A DNA stretch of 64,000 nt from Gammaproteobacteria bacterium (GTDB lineage: Bacteria; Pseudomonadota; Gammaproteobacteria; HK1): NCBI GenBank assembly GCA_022826505.1, contig JAJDUQ010000168.1:90865-154864 (forward strand), written 5' to 3'. The position numbers were made by a program, and so were the translations under genes. The notes under the pieces are model-generated. The model was not told where the DNA came from and did not search any database. It saw only the letters and a list, made by a program, of their open reading frames with translations. Below are positions 24,128 through 31,799 of this stretch, one piece after another (within the stretch, counting starts at the first letter, position 1; each line of letters opens with the position of its first letter).

Positions 24128-24580
24128 TCAGCCGTCGATGGGCAGACGCTCGTCCTTCTTGCCCCCGCATTGCGTCCAGATCATCCGCAGGGTGTCATCC
24201 TGCCTGTCGAGGCGGGTGTCCATGCGCTTGTTCAGCCGCTGTTCCATCGCATTCATGTCGGCCTTCAATTCAGCCTTGACCGATTCGGCCGCTCTTTCCG
24301 CGGCTCTGTCGGCGACCCTTTCCGCGACTCTCTCGGCGACTTCGGCGGCTCTTTCCGCCGCTTTCTCGGCAACCCTCTCCGCGGCTGTCTCCGCCGCTTT
24401 CTCGGCAGCTCTCTCGGCAACTTTCTCGGCAGCTCTCTCGGCGGCTGCCTCCGCCGCTCTCTCGGCAGCCCTTTCCGCGGCTGTCTCCGCCGCTCTCTCG
24501 GCGGATGCATCGAAGCACTCGTTCAGTGCGGCGGCCAGATTCTCGATGGCGCGCTTTTGCCGCCCGTTCGGTTTGCTCAT
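24128..24580 (-). CDS. Small protein with long Ala/Glu/Arg coil, family C copy 3
   Basis: The 150-residue product has the family C start (MSKPNGRQKRAIENLAAALNECF) and end (LDRQDDTLRMIWTQCGG, DERLPIDG). Between them lie ~80 residues of four- and eight-residue units such as AERAAE, AEKAAE and AERVAE. They predict a long charged single helix or coiled coil, followed by VKAELKADMNAMEQRLNKRMD. GGGAG precedes the ATG. Compared with copy 1 (66 residues), the middle is expanded by tandem duplication. No membrane helix is visible. Function unknown. Confidence 0.68.
   Translation of the reverse strand: MSKPNGRQKRAIENLAAALNECFDASAERAAETAAERAAERAAEAAAERAAEKVAERAAEKAAETAAERVAEKAAERAAEVAERVAERVADRAAERAAESVKAELKADMNAMEQRLNKRMDTRLDRQDDTLRMIWTQCGGKKDERLPIDG
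24290..24510. repeat. Short tandem repeat coding for the coil of family C copy 3
   Basis: About 220 bases consist of imperfect 12- to 24-base units; on the plus strand they read TCTCGGCGGCT, TCTTTCCGC and similar. The repeats are in frame throughout and encode the AERAAE coil, so slippage or recombination can change coil length in steps of four residues without breaking the gene. Confidence 0.75.
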
Positions 24581-24647
24581 GGTGGCGCTCTCCCCGGCAT
24601 GCAAGCCGTGCTTGCTTCTTGCACGTGGCGGCTGCATTTGTGCATTC

Positions 24648-24730
24648 GGCCCGCCCCGTCACCAGGACGACGACGGCCGCAAGGGCGGCCACGACCGTCG
24701 CCGGGGGTGCCGAGCCTGCTCGATCGCCAA
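24648..24730 (-). pseudogene. Frameshifted fragment of a family A gene
   Basis: On the minus strand ATCGAGCAG is followed by one extra G and then CTCGGCACCCCCGGCGACG, which aligns with the start of A2. After removing that G, the frame reads IEQ-LGTPATVVAALAAVVVLVTG, matching the A2 membrane helix. The coil is lost. The 70 bases further upstream (about 24800-24875) also resemble the region upstream of A2, so a segment containing gene and leader was duplicated and then decayed. Confidence 0.5.
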
Positions 24731-24885
24731 GATTGTTTCCCTCGTGGACCGGATGGCCATCCTACCCCCGGGCCGAGCCCGGAATCCATCGAGAGTCCCC
24801 TCGATTCCGGGCCGCCGGGCGCTTCGCGGGCAGGCGCCGGGCTCGATGTCCGTAGGCTCCGGCCCCGACCGTCGGGCCTGTCGGC

Positions 24886-24966
24886 CAAATTCAGGCCGTC
24901 CGCGCCGAGGTGCAGGCCGAGATGCACGATGTCGGAGTCGAGCCCCGCTTGGACCAGACAGTATGA
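24886..24966 (+). pseudogene. Fragment of a family B coil
   Basis: The frame reads QIQAVRAEVQAEMHDVGVEPRLDQTV and then stops, matching the coil start of copy 5 (EIQAVRTEIQAVRTEMRAEIRDI). There is no membrane helix, start codon or cap. It lies 68 bases before secB and is probably debris of a family B copy. Confidence 0.4.
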
Positions 24967-25034
24967 TGGCGGCCGGCACCGGGATTCGTCCCGCCAAATG
25001 CCGACCTCGCCGAACAGAAGGAGGAACTCCGAAC

Positions 25035-25508
25035 ATGACCGAAACGACACCCGCCGGGACGTCGGCTCCGCTCAGGACGAATCTCGGAATCGACCGGATC
25101 TACCTCCGCGACCTGTCGTTCGAGTCGCCGCAAGCACCCGTCGTGTTCGCCTCGGAATGGAAGCCGCAGTTCCAGATCGAGCTCAACTCGCGCGCCAGCC
25201 GCCTCGAAGACGGCCGGTTCGAGGTCGTCCTCATGCTGAACCTGGAGGCGAAGTCGGGCGAGAACACCCTGTTCATGGTGGAGCTTCAGCAGGCGGGCAT
25301 CTTCCGCATCGAGGAGACGGACGAGGAGAAGCGCCGCGAGGTGCTGGGGGTGGCGTGCCCGGACGCGCTCTTTCCGTATGCGCGCGAGACCGTCGACACC
25401 CTGCTCGTCAAGGGCACTTTCCCGCCCTTCATGCTCGCGCCGGTGAACTTCGACACCCTCTACGCGGAGGCGAAGCAGCGCCGCGAGGCGGCGCAGGCAA
25501 CCGGCTGA
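25035..25508 (+). CDS. secB: Protein-export chaperone SecB
   Basis: SecB is a cytoplasmic tetrameric chaperone that keeps preproteins unfolded and passes them to SecA. The 157-residue product matches the family along its length: IYLRDLSFESPQAP, the strand VVLMLNLEAKS, the conserved VELQQAGIF, CPDALFPYARE and GTFPPFMLAPVNF. An AAGGAGGA ribosome site precedes the ATG by 8 bases. It sits at the right edge of the accessory region with small-protein debris upstream and family B copy 6 only 70 bases downstream. The gene usually sits with grxC and gpsA; neither is here. Confidence 0.95.
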   Translation: MTETTPAGTSAPLRTNLGIDRIYLRDLSFESPQAPVVFASEWKPQFQIELNSRASRLEDGRFEVVLMLNLEAKSGENTLFMVELQQAGIFRIEETDEEKRREVLGVACPDALFPYARETVDTLLVKGTFPPFMLAPVNFDTLYAEAKQRREAAQATG

Positions 25509-25527
25509 CGGCCCGCCGCCGGCGGCG

Positions 25528-25577
25528 TTAGAATGGACATCGTGCAATCGCGACGGATCGTCATGACGCACTCCGGC
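25528..25577 (+). promoter_or_regulatory. Conserved leader element before family B copy 6
   Basis: It has TTAGAATGGACATCG, then CAATCGCGACGGATCGTC, nearly identical to the second half of the element at 15716. It starts 20 bases after the secB stop; the upstream half of the element is missing, probably because secB occupies that position. A small GACGGATCGTC hairpin is possible. Confidence 0.5.
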
Positions 25578-25877
25578 ATGCCCAGAATCAGTCAGGAAAC
25601 CCTTGCCATCCTCGGCGTGGGTGTTGCCTTGGCCGCGCTCATCTTCACCAGCATCGCCGGCATGCGTAACGAGTTTCAGGCCGAATTTCAGGCCGTCCGA
25701 GCCGAAGCCCGCGCCGATCGGGAAGCCCTGCGTGCCGAGGCCCGTGCCGACCGGGAAGCGATGCGCGCCGAACACGAGACGTTCCAGAACCACATCCTCC
25801 GACTGACCGAACAACTGGGTATCCTCCGTGTTCGCCTTGACGGCACCCCCGACCCGCGTCGGCGCCATCCGATGTAA
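25578..25877 (+). CDS. Small membrane-anchored coiled-coil protein, family B copy 6
   Basis: The 99-residue product starts MPRISQETLAILGVGVALAAL. After the membrane helix the coil contains two copies of RAEARADRE, with a DNA unit of about 24-27 bases repeated, then the copy-1-like REAMRAEHETFQNHILRLTEQLGIL cap and a Pro/Arg-rich tail. An in-frame ATG at 25533 inside the leader element exists, but the shared family start is used. It lies between secB and djlA in the same direction. Function unknown. Confidence 0.68.
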   Translation: MPRISQETLAILGVGVALAALIFTSIAGMRNEFQAEFQAVRAEARADREALRAEARADREAMRAEHETFQNHILRLTEQLGILRVRLDGTPDPRRRHPM

Positions 25878-25919
25878 TCCCCGCTTATCGACCCGCATAC
25901 GGACGAGCGATCGAAAACG

Positions 25920-26762
25920 ATGGCTTGGCTCGGAAAGATCCTCGGCGGAACTCTCGGCTTCGCCCTCGGTGGCCCCCTCGGCGCTCTGGTCGGCGTCACG
26001 CTCGGGCACAACTTCGACCGCGCGTCACGAGCGGGCCGGAATCGCGGCTGGGCGGACCACGATCTCCTCGACGCCGGCGATCCGGCGGACTTCCACGAGT
26101 CCGCCGACTTCCTCGACCCCCGCGAACGGACCCAGACCGCGTTCTTCACCGCCACGTTCGCGGTGATGGGCCATCTTGCCAAGGCCGACGGTCAGGTCAC
26201 CCGCGACGAGATCCGCCTCGCGTCCCGGGTGATGGACGAGATGCAGCTCTCCGGCGCTCATCGCCAACTCGCCCGGCGGCTGTTCCAGGAGGGACGGGCG
26301 CGCGACTTTCCGGTTGACGACGTCCTCGACCAGCTCCGCCGGGAATGCCGGTACAGCTCCCATCTCGTCACCATGTTCGTCGAAATCCTCCTGCACGCGG
26401 CATTTGCGGACGGCACGCTTCACGCACGGGAGCGGGCCCTCCTCGAGTCCATCTGCGCGCGGTTGCGCCTGCCGGCCGGAGAGCTGGAACGCCTCGAAGC
26501 CATGGTGCGGGCCGAGCATCATGCGCGAAGCGGCAAGCCCTCGGACGCACTCTCGCCCGCCGACGCCTACGCCATTCTCGGGGTGGAGGAGAGCTGCTCG
26601 GACGCGGAGCTGAAGCGGGCGTACCGCCGCATGATGAACCGGCACCACCCGGACAAGCTGGTGGCCAAGGGACTGCCCGAAGAGATGATGCGGGTCGCCA
26701 CGGAGAAGACGCGCGAGATCAAGGCCGCCTACGACCGGCTCAAGGAGGTGCGCGGTCTCTGA
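25920..26762 (+). CDS. djlA: DjlA-like membrane-anchored J-domain co-chaperone
   Basis: The 280-residue protein has a short N-terminal glycine-rich membrane segment (about residues 3-30, LGKILGGTLGFALGGPLGALVGVTLG). A TerB-like helical domain follows (about 55-190; ATFAVMGHLAKADGQVT, LLHAAFADGTLH). The C-terminal J domain (about 213-280) carries the HPD motif in RHHPDKL and starts DAYAILGVEE. DjlA stimulates DnaK at the inner membrane and is linked to capsule and stress signalling in E. coli. Domain order and length are typical. The TTG/ATG ambiguity is minor; the ATG used gives the usual N-terminus. Confidence 0.93.
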   Translation: MAWLGKILGGTLGFALGGPLGALVGVTLGHNFDRASRAGRNRGWADHDLLDAGDPADFHESADFLDPRERTQTAFFTATFAVMGHLAKADGQVTRDEIRLASRVMDEMQLSGAHRQLARRLFQEGRARDFPVDDVLDQLRRECRYSSHLVTMFVEILLHAAFADGTLHARERALLESICARLRLPAGELERLEAMVRAEHHARSGKPSDALSPADAYAILGVEESCSDAELKRAYRRMMNRHHPDKLVAKGLPEEMMRVATEKTREIKAAYDRLKEVRGL

Positions 26763-26885
26763 GCCGGCGGCCTCCCGCAGCGCACAATCGCCGGCCGGCC
26801 CGCGCACGAAGCTCGACCCCGGCGTCCGCGGCGGGAAGGAGACGCGGGATCCGGCACCACGAGGGCAGACGACGGAGAATGCGCC

Positions 26886-27047
26886 ATGGACCACCTGCCC
26901 GGAACTTCCGCCGACTTCCACAACGCGGACCCGAGGGGCCGCCGTGTACGCCTGAATTGTGTCGGCACCGGGAAAGATCCGTGCCGGCAGCAGATCGCGC
27001 TGCGAGATGGCCCGAGGCTCGCCGCGCGCGCCCGACTCGCCGAATGA
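26886..27047 (+). CDS. Possible 53-residue protein overlapping the start of gph
   Basis: A frame starting [16 protein letters not shown] ends in TGA that overlaps the gph ATG (ATGA), which would allow translational coupling. A GGAG lies 8 bases before its start. It has no recognisable domain, is basic in its second half, and no homologue is known to me. The 281-base gap between djlA and gph otherwise contains no gene. It may be spurious. Confidence 0.25.
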   Translation: MDHLPGTSADFHNADPRGRRVRLNCVGTGKDPCRQQIALRDGPRLAARARLAE

Positions 27048-27790
27048 GCGCGAATCCCGCTCGGCCGGCGCGTATTTCCTTCGCACCGCCACCGAAGCTC
27101 GTCGCGGTCGATCTGGACGGAACCCTCGTCGATTCGGTCCCCGACCTCGCGTGGTGCATCGACCGGACCATGCCACGGTTCGGAATTCCCCCGCGGGGCG
27201 AAGCGCTCGTGCGCGACTGGGTCGGCGACGGAGTGCAACGGCTCGTCGAGCGGGCCCTCACCGGCGAGCCGGACACACCGGCAGACCCGACGATGCTGCG
27301 CGAGGCCTGCGCGGTGTTTCTGGAGCTGTATGCCGTGCACGGCAGCGACCGCAGTCGGGTCTACCCCGGAGTCCGGGAGGGCCTCGCGAGGTTTCGGACT
27401 CGCGGCGCGTCCCTCGCCTGCATCACCAACAAGCCCCACACGCCTGCCGTCGGTCTGCTCGCAGACCTCGCACTGCTCGACTTCTTCGATCTGGTACTCG
27501 GCGGCGATTCGCTCGATCGCCGCAAGCCGGATCCGTTGCCGTTGCTTCATGCCTGCTCGGTGCTGGACATGGCGGTGGAGCGGTCGATCTTCGTCGGCGA
27601 TTCCGTCAACGACGTGGAAGCGGCGCGGGCCGCCGGGATGCGCGTGGTCTGCGTGAGCTACGGCTACAACCACGGACGGGACATCTGCGAAGCCGCTCCC
27701 GATGCGGTCATCGACTCGCTCGACGAACTGGCCGCGCTCTGTTTCGGGGAGAGCCTCGACGGCAGCGAAACCGCACCGCCGGTGACATAA
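27044..27790 (+). CDS. gph: Phosphoglycolate phosphatase, HAD superfamily
   Basis: The 248-residue protein removes phosphate from 2-phosphoglycolate, a by-product of DNA repair or Rubisco oxygenation. HAD motif I is [12 protein letters not shown] near residue 20 (nucleophile Asp and acid/base Asp). Motif II is ITNK, motif III the lysine in [10 protein letters not shown], and motif [15 protein letters not shown]. The start chosen leaves ~18 residues before motif I. In many Gammaproteobacteria gph lies in rpe-gph-trpE clusters; here rpe and trpE are absent but trpD and trpC follow, so the order fits a rearranged version. Confidence 0.9.
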   Translation: MSANPARPARISFAPPPKLVAVDLDGTLVDSVPDLAWCIDRTMPRFGIPPRGEALVRDWVGDGVQRLVERALTGEPDTPADPTMLREACAVFLELYAVHGSDRSRVYPGVREGLARFRTRGASLACITNKPHTPAVGLLADLALLDFFDLVLGGDSLDRRKPDPLPLLHACSVLDMAVERSIFVGDSVNDVEAARAAGMRVVCVSYGYNHGRDICEAAPDAVIDSLDELAALCFGESLDGSETAPPVT

Positions 27791-27840
27791 TCGGCACTCG
27801 GGGCCAGCGTCCTGCACCGCACCGGCGAGGACACCACACG

Positions 27841-28854
27841 ATGGACATCCAATCAGCGATCCGAGCCGTCATCGAGGGACAGAACCTCGACGGTGCGCAG
27901 ATGACCGCAGTCATGCACTCCATCATGACCGGCGAATGCACGCCGGCTCAGGTCGGAGGCTTCCTGGTGGGCCTGAGGATGAAAGGCGAAACGGTCGAGG
28001 AGATTGCGGCGGCGGCGACCGTGATGCGGCGCCTCGCGACGCATGTCGACGTCGACAAGGCGAGTCTGGTCGATACCTGCGGCACCGGTGGGGATGCCAG
28101 GGGCACGTTCAACATCTCTACCGCGAGTGCGCTGGTCGCGGCCGGAGCCGGAGCGAGGGTGGCGAAGCACGGCAACCGTTCGGTCTCCGGCCGCTCGGGC
28201 AGCGCCGACGTGCTGGAGGCGGCCGGAGTCAGACTGGATCTCGCCCCGGAGAGGATTGCACGCTGCATCGACGAGGCCGGCGTGGGCTTCCTGTTCGCAC
28301 CCGCCCATCACGGCGCGATGAAGCACGCCATCGGTCCGCGCCGGGAGATGGCGGTACGTACCATTTTCAACGTGCTCGGTCCCCTCACCAATCCTGCCGG
28401 GGCGCTGCGGCAGGTCATCGGGGTCTTCGACCGCGACCTCGTGGAGCCGCTCGCCCGCGTGCTCGGCGAGCTGGGAAGCGAACACGTGATGGTGGTGCAC
28501 TCCGAGGACGGGCTGGATGAGCTGAGCGTAGGAGCCCCGACCCACGTGGCCGAGCTTCGCGACGGCACGGTTCGCAGCTTCGCGTTGCGTGCGGACGAGC
28601 TCGGATTCCCGCGCGCTGGGGTGGATTCAATTGCCGTCGATTCGCCTTCCTCGAGTCTGGACCTGATCCGATCGGTGCTGTCCGGCAACCCGGGACCGGC
28701 CGCGGACATCACCGTCCTCAACGCCGCGGCGGCGATCTACGTGAGCGGAATCGCATCCAGCCTCCACGAAGGGATCGACCGCGCACGAGACAGTATCTCC
28801 TCCGGCCGGGCAACGAGTACTCTGGACCGCCTGGTGGCGATCAGCAATGAGTAG
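27841..28854 (+). CDS. trpD: Anthranilate phosphoribosyltransferase
   Basis: TrpD transfers phosphoribose from PRPP to anthranilate, the second committed step of tryptophan synthesis. The 337-residue protein shows the PRPP/anthranilate site motifs [17 protein letters not shown] near residue 80, [18 protein letters not shown], and [15 protein letters not shown], plus [14 protein letters not shown]. Start and length are typical. The component I and II genes of anthranilate synthase (trpE, trpG) are not in the window. trpC follows after 126 bases. Confidence 0.96.
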   Translation: MDIQSAIRAVIEGQNLDGAQMTAVMHSIMTGECTPAQVGGFLVGLRMKGETVEEIAAAATVMRRLATHVDVDKASLVDTCGTGGDARGTFNISTASALVAAGAGARVAKHGNRSVSGRSGSADVLEAAGVRLDLAPERIARCIDEAGVGFLFAPAHHGAMKHAIGPRREMAVRTIFNVLGPLTNPAGALRQVIGVFDRDLVEPLARVLGELGSEHVMVVHSEDGLDELSVGAPTHVAELRDGTVRSFALRADELGFPRAGVDSIAVDSPSSSLDLIRSVLSGNPGPAADITVLNAAAAIYVSGIASSLHEGIDRARDSISSGRATSTLDRLVAISNE

Positions 28855-28980
28855 ACGCAGGCGACCCGGCGGCGGCGTGCCCCCTGCCGCACCAAAGGGT
28901 CGAACGACCGGTCGGCGTTCGGTTGTCGTCAGTACGTGTCACGGTGCGCGGCGGCACGTCACCATTGCAGGACCCCTGAC

Positions 28981-29853
28981 ATGACCGGGCTTCCCGCCCC
29001 ACCCGACGTGTCGTCCAGGGCCCGGGCCACGACCGCCGATTCCGGCGTTTCTCGCGACTGCCCCGACGTACTCCGGCGCATCATCCGCCACAAGGCGCGA
29101 GAGGTCGCGGAGCGGGCCGAGCGCACGCCCCTGCGGGTGCTCGGCGAGCGGGCGCAGGCGCAGGCACCGCCGCGCGGGTTCGCCGCGTCACTCCGGTCCC
29201 GAATCGCGGCGGGCGAACCGGCGGTCATCGCGGAGCTGAAAAAGGCCTCACCGAGCAAGGGGGTGCTGCGAGAGGAATTCGAGCCCGAATCCATCGCACG
29301 CGATTACGCCCGGGGCGGCGCGGCGGCCCTGTCGGTGCTTACCGACGAGGCGTTCTTCCAGGGCGCCGACCGTCATCTGGTCGAGGCGCGTGCCGCGAGC
29401 GGTCTGCCGGTGCTGCGCAAGGACTTCGTGATCGACGCCTGGCAGGTCTACGAGGCGCGGGCGCTCGGAGCGGACTGCATCCTGCTGATCGTCGCCGCAC
29501 TCGGAGATGCGCAGCTCAACGAGTTGGCGGGGTTGGCGGTGCACCTCGGCATGGACGTCCTGGTGGAGGTGCACGATGCGGCGGAGCTGGAACGCGCCGC
29601 TCGACTCGATTCCCTGCTGCTCGGAATCAACAACCGCGATCTCCGCACCTTCCAGACCACGCTCGACACGACCCTGGGCCTGCTCGACCGCATCCCGGAC
29701 GACCGCACCGTCATTACCGAGAGCGGCATCCACACCCGCGCCGACATCGCCCGCATGCGCGCGGCGGGGGTCGACGGATTCCTGGTGGGGGAAGCGTTCA
29801 TGCGCGCCGAGCGGCCGGGGATGCGGTTGCGGGAGCTGTTCTTCGATGGATGA
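28981..29853 (+). CDS. trpC: Indole-3-glycerol-phosphate synthase
   Basis: TrpC closes the indole ring from CdRP in tryptophan synthesis. The 290-residue protein is a TIM barrel; visible motifs are [15 protein letters not shown] (catalytic Glu/Lys strand), [32 protein letters not shown] and the phosphate-binding [32 protein letters not shown]. The first ~35 residues ([18 protein letters not shown]) are not family-like, so the start may be later, but no strong alternative ribosome site is seen. It follows trpD and is probably in the same operon. Confidence 0.95.
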   Translation: MTGLPAPPDVSSRARATTADSGVSRDCPDVLRRIIRHKAREVAERAERTPLRVLGERAQAQAPPRGFAASLRSRIAAGEPAVIAELKKASPSKGVLREEFEPESIARDYARGGAAALSVLTDEAFFQGADRHLVEARAASGLPVLRKDFVIDAWQVYEARALGADCILLIVAALGDAQLNELAGLAVHLGMDVLVEVHDAAELERAARLDSLLLGINNRDLRTFQTTLDTTLGLLDRIPDDRTVITESGIHTRADIARMRAAGVDGFLVGEAFMRAERPGMRLRELFFDG

Positions 29854-30029
29854 AGCACACGCCGCGACGACGGCCACAAACGACACGAGCCAGTTGTCCG
29901 AACCGGAAGCGGGAGCGCAGGACCGAGGCGTTTCGTACCCGGAAACGGGTCCGGGGACGGAGCACGCAGCGACCGGGAGAGTCTCCGTATCGTGACTGTC
30001 CGAGATTCTGCGAGAAAACGGAGACGACA

Positions 30030-30446
30030 GTGAGAGCCACCGTGAAATGGCTCGACGGAGTCGCCTTCGTCGGCGAATCCGGCAGCGGGCACGCCATGGT
30101 CATCGACGGAGCCCCCGGCGCGGGGGGCCGCAACATCGGGCCGCGCCCCCTGGAGGCCATGCTCATCGGCCTGGGGGCGTGCAGCGCGTTCGACGTGGTC
30201 ACGATTCTGCGCAAGGCCCGTCAGGCGGTGACGGACTGCCGGGTGGAACTGGAGGCGGAGCGGGCGGACGCGGTGCCCGCGGTGTTCACCAGCATCCGCA
30301 TGGTATTCGTGGTGAGCGGCACGGAACTGAGGGAGAGTGCGGTACGCCGCGCCGTGGACCTCTCTGCGGAGAAGTACTGCTCCGCCACCGCGATGCTTCG
30401 GGCAAGCGTCGAAATCACGCACGAATACCGTATCGAGCCGGCGTGA
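30030..30446 (+). CDS. OsmC/YhfA-family protein
   Basis: The 138-residue protein belongs to the OsmC-like fold, many members of which reduce organic hydroperoxides with two cysteines. It begins VRATVKWLDGVAFVGESGSGHAMVID, typical of the YhfA subgroup. The first cysteine lies in LGACSAFDV and the second in AEKYCSATAML, so both expected peroxidatic and resolving residues are present. The GTG start has GGAG 6 bases upstream. It lies 176 bases after trpC and converges with the ABC transporter operon. The physiological substrate is unknown. Confidence 0.88.
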   Translation: MRATVKWLDGVAFVGESGSGHAMVIDGAPGAGGRNIGPRPLEAMLIGLGACSAFDVVTILRKARQAVTDCRVELEAERADAVPAVFTSIRMVFVVSGTELRESAVRRAVDLSAEKYCSATAMLRASVEITHEYRIEPA

Positions 30447-30485
30447 GTCTCCCACGTCGGCCGCAGGTGTCGGGGGCAGTGGAAT

Positions 30486-31661
30486 TCAGTCCGCCTTGTA
30501 CGGGTCCGCCGCGTCGCGCAGGCCGTCACCGAGGAAGTTGAAGGCCAGCACCGTAATCACCACCGGGACCACCGGAAACATGAGCCAGGGGTACAGCGCG
30601 ACGGCGTTGATGTTCTGCGCCTCGGTGAGCAGCACCCCCCAGCTCGTCACCGGCGGCCTCAGGCCCAGTCCGAGGAAGCTGAGCGCGGTCTCGCCGAGGA
30701 TCATCGCCGGAATCGACAACGTGGCCGACGCGATCAGATGGCTCATGAAGTTCGGGAGGAGATGGCGCGCAATGACTCGGCTCGGGCGTGCCCCCATGAG
30801 TACCGCGGCGGTGGTGAAGTCCTCCTCGCGCAACGCCAGCAGCTTCGATCGCACCGCCCGGGCAAGACCCGTCCAGTCGATGAGGCCGAGAATGATGGTG
30901 AGGCCGAAGAACACTCCAATCGGGCTCCAGGTCACCGGGAGCGCGGCGGAGAGTGCCATCCACAAGGGCAGCTCCGGGAACGAGCGAATGATCTCGATCA
31001 ACCGCTGGACGACGCTGTCGACCCAGCCGCCGTAGTAGCCGGCCAGCCCTCCGAGCACGAGCCCGACCACGAAGCTCACCGCAATCCCGACCAGCCCGAT
31101 GGTGAGCGAGATCCGAGCCCCGTGAACGATGCGCGAGAGCACGTCGCGCCCCAGCCGATCGGTGCCCAGAAGGAAGACCGTGCCGCCGTCCTCGACGCAC
31201 ACAAGGTGGAAGCTCGCCTCGACCTGGCCCCAGAACCGGTAGGTGTCGCCCGAGCACAGGAACCGCAGCCGGTACCGCCGCTCGGGATCCTCGCGGTACT
31301 CCCGCTTGAGGTTCTCCATGTTGAGCCGGTATTGCAGTCCGTAGACGAACGGACCGACGAATTCTCCGTCGTGGAACAGGTGCACCGACTGGGGCGGAGC
31401 GTAGATGAAGTCGCTGTGGCGCGAATGCAGGTCGTAGGGCGCGACGATCTCGCTCACGAGCACCGACAGGTAGAGTAGCGCGAGCACCGCGCCGGACATC
31501 ACCGCGAGATGGTGGCGCTTGAACCGCCACCACATCATTTGCCACTGCGAAGCGAGGAAATACCGTTCCTGCTCCGGAGTCAGAGCCTCGACCGAGTGCG
31601 GGTCGAAAGGCTCGGTGGAGACGTAGTGCTCCAGGCGAGTTCCGGTCCCGTCAGCCGACAT
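30486..31661 (-). CDS. Peptide-type ABC transporter permease (OppC/YejE-like)
   Basis: The 391-residue inner-membrane permease has the N-terminal OppC segment, a first membrane helix near residue 55, then a large insertion (about 75-160) facing the periplasm. Five further helices follow. The binding-protein-dependent transport signature is GARPSRVIARHLLPNFM near residue 290. The long insertion is like that of YejE. AGAGGA precedes the ATG. It is the last gene of a five-gene operon (ATPase, small peptide, binding protein, permease, permease) and is 138 bases after its partner. Substrates are likely peptides, but this is family-level inference. Confidence 0.9.
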   Translation of the reverse strand: MSADGTGTRLEHYVSTEPFDPHSVEALTPEQERYFLASQWQMMWWRFKRHHLAVMSGAVLALLYLSVLVSEIVAPYDLHSRHSDFIYAPPQSVHLFHDGEFVGPFVYGLQYRLNMENLKREYREDPERRYRLRFLCSGDTYRFWGQVEASFHLVCVEDGGTVFLLGTDRLGRDVLSRIVHGARISLTIGLVGIAVSFVVGLVLGGLAGYYGGWVDSVVQRLIEIIRSFPELPLWMALSAALPVTWSPIGVFFGLTIILGLIDWTGLARAVRSKLLALREEDFTTAAVLMGARPSRVIARHLLPNFMSHLIASATLSIPAMILGETALSFLGLGLRPPVTSWGVLLTEAQNINAVALYPWLMFPVVPVVITVLAFNFLGDGLRDAADPYKAD

Positions 31662-31799
31662 GTCTCTTCCTCTCGCGCGGTGGCGGGGAAGTCGAACGCA
31701 CGTCTGGCGGACGGACGTCCCGCGATGCCGGGGGTCCGACACGCCTCGCCGCAACCTCCGTTCCCCGAACCGATTTCTCCGGTCGAGGGGCGCGAGGGC

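Noticed and set aside
24290..24510. Short regular repeats that could suggest a CRISPR-like array
   Set aside because: Units are only 12-24 bases without unique spacers and are in frame in family C copy 3; they encode an Ala/Glu/Arg coil.
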